Shown here: positions 5,991 through 9,611 of the stretch, in pieces
How the letters are laid out: the number at the start of each line of letters is the position of its first letter
Numbering within the stretch: the stretch's first letter is position 1
Assembly (NCBI GenBank): GCA_947378615.1
Contig: CANCKV010000082.1
Span: 1 to 9,611, forward strand
Source of the DNA: Chitinophagaceae bacterium
GTDB lineage: Bacteria; Bacteroidota; Bacteroidia; Chitinophagales; Chitinophagaceae
Direction of reading: 5' to 3'
Length of the DNA: 9,611 nucleotides
Position numbers and translations under genes: made by a program
The notes under the pieces: generated by a model
What the model saw: the letters and a program-made list of their open reading frames with translations, nothing else
Databases searched by the model: none
What the model was told of the DNA's origin: nothing

Positions 5991-6058
5991 TTGAAATTAA
6001 TTGTGTAAGTTGCAATCTTATTAAATCAGTAGAAACAGAAGACATATTTTAAAGCGAT

Positions 6059-6748
6059 ATGAAGAAACTTAAAACACTTTTTGTCCAGTTTGAAAATGAG
6101 ATTCCTCCCAATCTTGTCGCTGCATTTCGTGGTGCTATCATCGAAAAAGTTGGTAGAGAAAATGTATTGTTTCATCAGCATAAGGGCGACGAAGAATTAT
6201 TCTATCACTATCCTTTGATTCAATATAAGTCTGTAGGCAAAAAAGCCTCTATTATTTGTTTAGGTGATGGGGTTGAAGAAATCCATAAACTTTTTGAGTT
6301 CAAGAAATGGGATATTACTGTTCATAAGGAGAAAATCCTACTCAAGATTAACCGATTAGACCTTAATACCATCACACTCAATGTTTGGGAGAAACCCTTC
6401 GATTATACCCTCACTAATTGGATTGCACTCAATAAACAGAATTTCGAAAAATTTTTACAAAATGATTCCTTAGCAGAGAAATGCAATCAATTGGAAAAGC
6501 TAATTACTGCTAACATTCTGTCTTTTGCTAAGGGTGTTGATTGGACGATTGACAAACCGATTACCACCACAATCTCAAATATCAAGGGTCAAAAAACAAT
6601 CAGATATAAAGGTGTGCCTTTAGCTGCCTTTGATGTGGAGTTTAAAAGCAATGTCTTTTTACCCAACTTTATCGGTCTTGGCAAGAGTGTAAGTCATGGT
6701 TTTGGAATATTAAGAATGAATCATAAAAAAGAAAATATAGACAAATGA
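6059..6748 (+). CDS. cas6: CRISPR-associated endoribonuclease Cas6
   Basis: This 229-aa protein would cut the pre-crRNA within each repeat to yield crRNAs with a repeat-derived 5' tag, here for the type III-A complex. The N-terminal part has 'FRGAIIEKVG' (23-32), 'LFHQHKGDEE' (38-47) with H39 and H41 as candidate catalytic histidines, and 'HYPLIQYK' (50-57), a block seen in Bacteroidota Cas6 proteins. The C-terminus carries the glycine-rich RNA-binding loop 'IGLGKSVSHGFGILR' (205-219), the best Cas6 hallmark. Length fits the family (about 220-260 aa). The start ATG at 6059 follows an A/T-rich leader without Shine-Dalgarno. The stop overlaps the cas10 start by 4 nt (ATGA), showing one operon and coupled translation. 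It is the first gene after a probable promoter at 5983-5990. The catalytic residue is inferred by position only. Confidence 0.88.
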   Translation: MKKLKTLFVQFENEIPPNLVAAFRGAIIEKVGRENVLFHQHKGDEELFYHYPLIQYKSVGKKASIICLGDGVEEIHKLFEFKKWDITVHKEKILLKINRLDLNTITLNVWEKPFDYTLTNWIALNKQNFEKFLQNDSLAEKCNQLEKLITANILSFAKGVDWTIDKPITTTISNIKGQKTIRYKGVPLAAFDVEFKSNVFLPNFIGLGKSVSHGFGILRMNHKKENIDK

Positions 6749-9303
6749 GTAAAAGCCTATTATTCGCATTAGCAGGTCTATTGCATGACATCGGAAAATT
6801 TGGACAACGTGCAGATGAATCCTATTTGCATTCTCAAGAATTGGATAAACAATCTAAAGAATTGGCAGGACAAATCTGTAATTGGTCGCAGAATGGATAT
6901 TATACGCATCAACATGTTATTTGGACAAACGATTTTCTGGTAAAACATAAAGACCTTTTTGAATCAACAGGATTATATGGAGAAGGTCAGGATAACTTAT
7001 TCAATGTAGCTGCCTATCATCATAAACCTCAGACTTTCAAACAGGCAATCATCACAATGGCTGACCATTGGAGTAGTGGGATTGATAGGAATTCGGAAAG
7101 AACACTAGAAAAGAACATTAGTTATGGAAAAGATAAATTTCGTTCTGTTCCGCTCGTTTCCATTTTCAATGAATTGTCAACGGACAGGAACAAGAACGGT
7201 ACAGGAAATGAAAATCAAGGGTATCAATTAGATAAGAATGGGATTACAGAAAATGTTTTCCCCGTTGATTCTAAGGATATTAATCTAAAGGCTGCCTATC
7301 CTAAGTTATGGAGTGAGTTTAATGATGAGGTTGCATTGATTAAGACGAATGACCCAAAGAATCTGCTTTATACGCTCTATCATTTGCTAAAAAAATATAC
7401 TTGGTATATCCCTGCATCTACGATGGATTATCCAAATTGTAGTTTGTTTGAACACTTGAAGACTACGGGTGCAATTGCACATTGCCTTTCTGCTTATTTT
7501 GATGAAAATAAAGAATCATTTACTTATGAAAGCGGTAGAAGGATAGAGATAGCTGCTGATAAACATCCTATTATCATGCTTTGTGGTGATATTTCGGGGA
7601 TTCAATCCTTCATCTACAACATCAGTAATAAGAGTGCGATGAAGGGATTAAAGGGTAGGTCTTTTTATGTACAACTATTGAGTGATACACTTAGCGATGA
7701 ATTATTGGAAGTTTGTGATGCATCAATCATCAATCAGGTTTATGCAGCAGGCGGTAAGTTTTATCTATTACTTCCTAATACCAAAAAGGTAATTGCTGCC
7801 ATTGAAAGCTATCAAGACAAAATTCAACAAAAGTTGTGGGATGAATTTGCTGGCAGGCTACATGTAAACATTGGCTATGTGGCTTTTGGTATGCAAGTAC
7901 TTAAAGGGAACTTAAAAGTGGTTACCCCTGAAAAGGAAACTGCTATCAATGTTGGGGAACTATGGAAGATAGTTGCAGAAAAAACAAGCCAAAAGAAGAA
8001 GGTGCGGTTCAATAAAATCATTGAAAATAATTTCGACAGTTTATTTTCAGCGTCAGGGAAGGGTGGAGAAGTGGAAGTTTGTGCTGTTACAGGAGAAGAA
8101 TTGAACAAGGGTAATACAATAAACCTTGATAAAAAATATAGGGAACAAGGGGGAGATGATACTATGAATTTGCTTGTTTCAAAATCAGTAAACAAACAAA
8201 TTGAGATAGGTTCAGAATTATACGACACCGACTATCTTATCAAATTGGACTCAGATTCGAAAAAGGGATTTCAAGTAGGTTTGAATAGTGTTTGGGATTT
8301 TGTAAAGGATGACAACCACAAACATAGTATTGAACAATGGATTAATATTCAATTCGATAAAACCCCTGCCTTATTTCCTGAAAGAGCATTAGAAACAAAT
8401 ATTGGATTAGGATTTAAGTTTTATGGGGGCATTCCAATGGTGAGTAAAGGAAACAAAGTGGCTACCCTTGAAGAAATTTGTGAGACTGACAAGTTTGATG
8501 CAAATAACGAGGCAGAGGTAGAGAAACTTGGGATTTTAAGGATGGACGTTGACAACTTAGGACAACTATTCATGAAGGGATTTGAGCAAAAAGGAGCAAG
8601 TTTTTCCAAACTTGCAACGCTTTCTGCCTTGTTGGAACAATATTTTAGTGGTTACCTGAATACAATCAAGGCAAAAGAGAAATTTAAAAAGCATATCAAT
8701 ATTATCTATTCGGGTGGGGATGATGTTTTTGCTGTGGGAAGGTGGGATTTGTTGATTGAATTTGCCATAGAAGTTAGAAGCAACTTTACCCGCTTTGTAT
8801 GTGGCAGAACCGATATTACCTTATCGGCAGGCATTGCAATTGTGGATGCCAAGTTTCCGATAGCGAAAGCCGCTGAATCTTCGGGGGATGCTGAAAGTTT
8901 GGCAAAAAAATATAGTTATGACAATATCTTAAAGGATGCTATCACCTTATTTAATATCCCTTTAAACTGGCAACATGAAATGCCTTTTGTTGAGGAATGT
9001 AAGAATGACCTTGTACGATGGATTGAAGAAGACAGGGTGCTTACAAAAGGTTTTTTGATGAAGATGTTTGACTACTTCAATATTTATCTTTCAAAGAAGC
9101 CCGATTGGCAATGGCAGTGTGCCTACACAATTGCTCGTTATGCTAGGGAAGCAAAAGGGAATGATGAAAAACAAATTTATAATTGGATTAAGGAATTGCT
9201 GTTTGCAAAAAGCTATAAGAATAAGTTTACAGGTGTGCGATTTGAGGCTTTCATAGTGGCTTGCAGATGGGCAGAATTAATTATTAAACAAAATAAAAAA
9301 TAG
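6745..9303 (+). CDS. cas10: Type III-A CRISPR Cas10/Csm1, HD nuclease and cyclic-oligoadenylate synthase
   Basis: This 852-aa large subunit of the Csm interference complex acts when target RNA binds: it cleaves DNA through its HD domain and makes cyclic oligoadenylates through its palm. The HD domain (1-115) has 'LLHDIGKF' (H14, D15), 'THQHV' (H54, H56), 'YHHKP' (H92, H93) and 'ADHWSSGIDR' (106-115). A first, degenerate palm starts around 'GDISGIQSFIYNIS' (281-294). The second palm has 'LRMDVDNLG' (598-606; D601, D603) and the GGDD motif in 'YSGGDDVFAVG' (655-665; G657-D660), then 'TLSAGIAIV' (692-700). The segment 443-475, where many Csm1 have a four-cysteine zinc ribbon, keeps only C445 ('VEVCAVTGEELNKG'). 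The helical C-terminal domain follows (about 740-852). ATG 6745 overlaps the cas6 stop; csm2 starts 5 nt after the stop. Both active sites look intact. Confidence 0.95.
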   Translation: MSKSLLFALAGLLHDIGKFGQRADESYLHSQELDKQSKELAGQICNWSQNGYYTHQHVIWTNDFLVKHKDLFESTGLYGEGQDNLFNVAAYHHKPQTFKQAIITMADHWSSGIDRNSERTLEKNISYGKDKFRSVPLVSIFNELSTDRNKNGTGNENQGYQLDKNGITENVFPVDSKDINLKAAYPKLWSEFNDEVALIKTNDPKNLLYTLYHLLKKYTWYIPASTMDYPNCSLFEHLKTTGAIAHCLSAYFDENKESFTYESGRRIEIAADKHPIIMLCGDISGIQSFIYNISNKSAMKGLKGRSFYVQLLSDTLSDELLEVCDASIINQVYAAGGKFYLLLPNTKKVIAAIESYQDKIQQKLWDEFAGRLHVNIGYVAFGMQVLKGNLKVVTPEKETAINVGELWKIVAEKTSQKKKVRFNKIIENNFDSLFSASGKGGEVEVCAVTGEELNKGNTINLDKKYREQGGDDTMNLLVSKSVNKQIEIGSELYDTDYLIKLDSDSKKGFQVGLNSVWDFVKDDNHKHSIEQWINIQFDKTPALFPERALETNIGLGFKFYGGIPMVSKGNKVATLEEICETDKFDANNEAEVEKLGILRMDVDNLGQLFMKGFEQKGASFSKLATLSALLEQYFSGYLNTIKAKEKFKKHINIIYSGGDDVFAVGRWDLLIEFAIEVRSNFTRFVCGRTDITLSAGIAIVDAKFPIAKAAESSGDAESLAKKYSYDNILKDAITLFNIPLNWQHEMPFVEECKNDLVRWIEEDRVLTKGFLMKMFDYFNIYLSKKPDWQWQCAYTIARYAREAKGNDEKQIYNWIKELLFAKSYKNKFTGVRFEAFIVACRWAELIIKQNKK

Positions 9304-9308
9304 AGTAT

Positions 9309-9611
9309 ATGCCACAACAAATTTCAAAAGAAATTTTACAGAACGGTATAAAAGATACCGATTTAGATACCCTAAAAGATTGGGGTCAGTTTTTAGCAAA
9401 GAAAGATTTCAAAAAGGAACGGGATAGAAATGGGAGAGATAGGGATATTACAATTACTCCACTATCCACTTCTCAAATCAGAAAGTTCTTTGGAGAAATC
9501 AAAAGGATTCAGGCTGACTTTGAAAATTCGAAAAATGAAATTGTTCTTCTTGACCCAAAAATTGCATACGCTGTTGGAAGGGCTAAAAAAGAAGGTGTTT
9601 CTAAAATTGAG
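9309..9611 (+). CDS. csm2: Type III-A Csm2 small subunit, 3' end cut by the window
   Basis: The first 101 codons of the small subunit of the Csm complex are present. Csm2 is a helical protein that lines the crRNA-target duplex along the filament and has no catalytic role. The product starts MPQQISKEILQNGIKDTDLD. The stretch 'LSTSQIRKFFGEIKRIQ' (52-68) and 'LLDPKIAYAVGRAKKEG' (80-96) are the two conserved Csm2 blocks (T..QIRkf...i..i..., L.pklaYa.gR). The N-terminal part has a charged stretch 'KKDFKKERDRNGRDRD' (31-46), fitting RNA contact. The family is usually about 120-160 aa, so perhaps 30-50 residues are missing beyond base 9611. Its ATG lies 5 nt after the cas10 stop, so it is in the same operon; csm3, csm4 and csm5 would be expected next. 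Confidence 0.9.
   Translation, partial: MPQQISKEILQNGIKDTDLDTLKDWGQFLAKKDFKKERDRNGRDRDITITPLSTSQIRKFFGEIKRIQADFENSKNEIVLLDPKIAYAVGRAKKEGVSKIE

Noticed and set aside
7875..8228. 117-codon minus-strand frame inside cas10
   Set aside because: Antisense shadow of the clear Cas10 coding sequence; serine/phenylalanine-rich product without motifs. The frame at 8421-8609 (minus) and the one at 9068-9256 (plus, another frame) are rejected for the same reason.

Overview
The window looks like an AT-rich chromosome segment from a member of the Bacteroidota. The evidence is as follows. There is a good Bacteroidota-type promoter (ATTG, 21-nt spacer, TACTTTTG, i.e. TAnnTTTG) in front of a tRNA gene, and a second TAnnTTTG box in front of the cas genes. 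Shine-Dalgarno sequences are missing or weak before most genes. A DUF2007-type small protein and a BT4734/VirE_N-type primase-helicase are both families common in this phylum. No species can be named from the sequence alone.

Left part (1-1664), ordinary chromosome: the first 27 codons of an ECF-type sigma factor run off the left edge on the minus strand. Next come a 69-aa DUF2007 protein (minus), a tRNA-Ala(GGC) with its own promoter and a downstream hairpin terminator (plus), and a 149-aa lysine-rich, helical protein of unknown function (minus).

Middle part (1665-5138), a plasmid-like replication module: about 1.3 kb of AT-rich, mostly non-coding DNA holds an isolated G-quadruplex-type tract (2235-2272). 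It also holds a cluster of about fourteen GGGACA-core motifs (2540-2841). Five of these are direct repeats with an exact 13-bp period. Others form two copies of a 39-bp module with inverted motifs, spaced exactly 70 bp apart, and a very AT-rich stretch lies between the two groups. Directly downstream are a perfect 12-bp palindrome, a tiny ribbon-helix-helix gene (about 56 aa) and, overlapping its stop codon, a 657-aa primase-helicase with a C-terminal helix-turn-helix; a rho-independent terminator closes the unit. The order iterons, AT-rich DNA, operator-like palindrome, small DNA-binding protein, primase-helicase resembles the replication and control region of a plasmid or integrated element. 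That function is inferred. No integrase, relaxase or partition gene is visible.

Right part (5139-9611), a type III-A CRISPR-Cas operon: after about 0.9 kb with no convincing gene and no CRISPR array, cas6, cas10/csm1 and the start of csm2 follow on the plus strand. They are tightly packed (4-nt overlap, then 5-nt gap), and csm2 runs off the right edge. Cas6 would process crRNA, Cas10 (HD and GGDD motifs both present) would supply DNA cleavage and cyclic-oligoadenylate signalling, and Csm2 is the small subunit of the Csm complex. csm3-csm5, any Csm6-like effector, cas1/cas2 and the array must lie outside the window or be absent.
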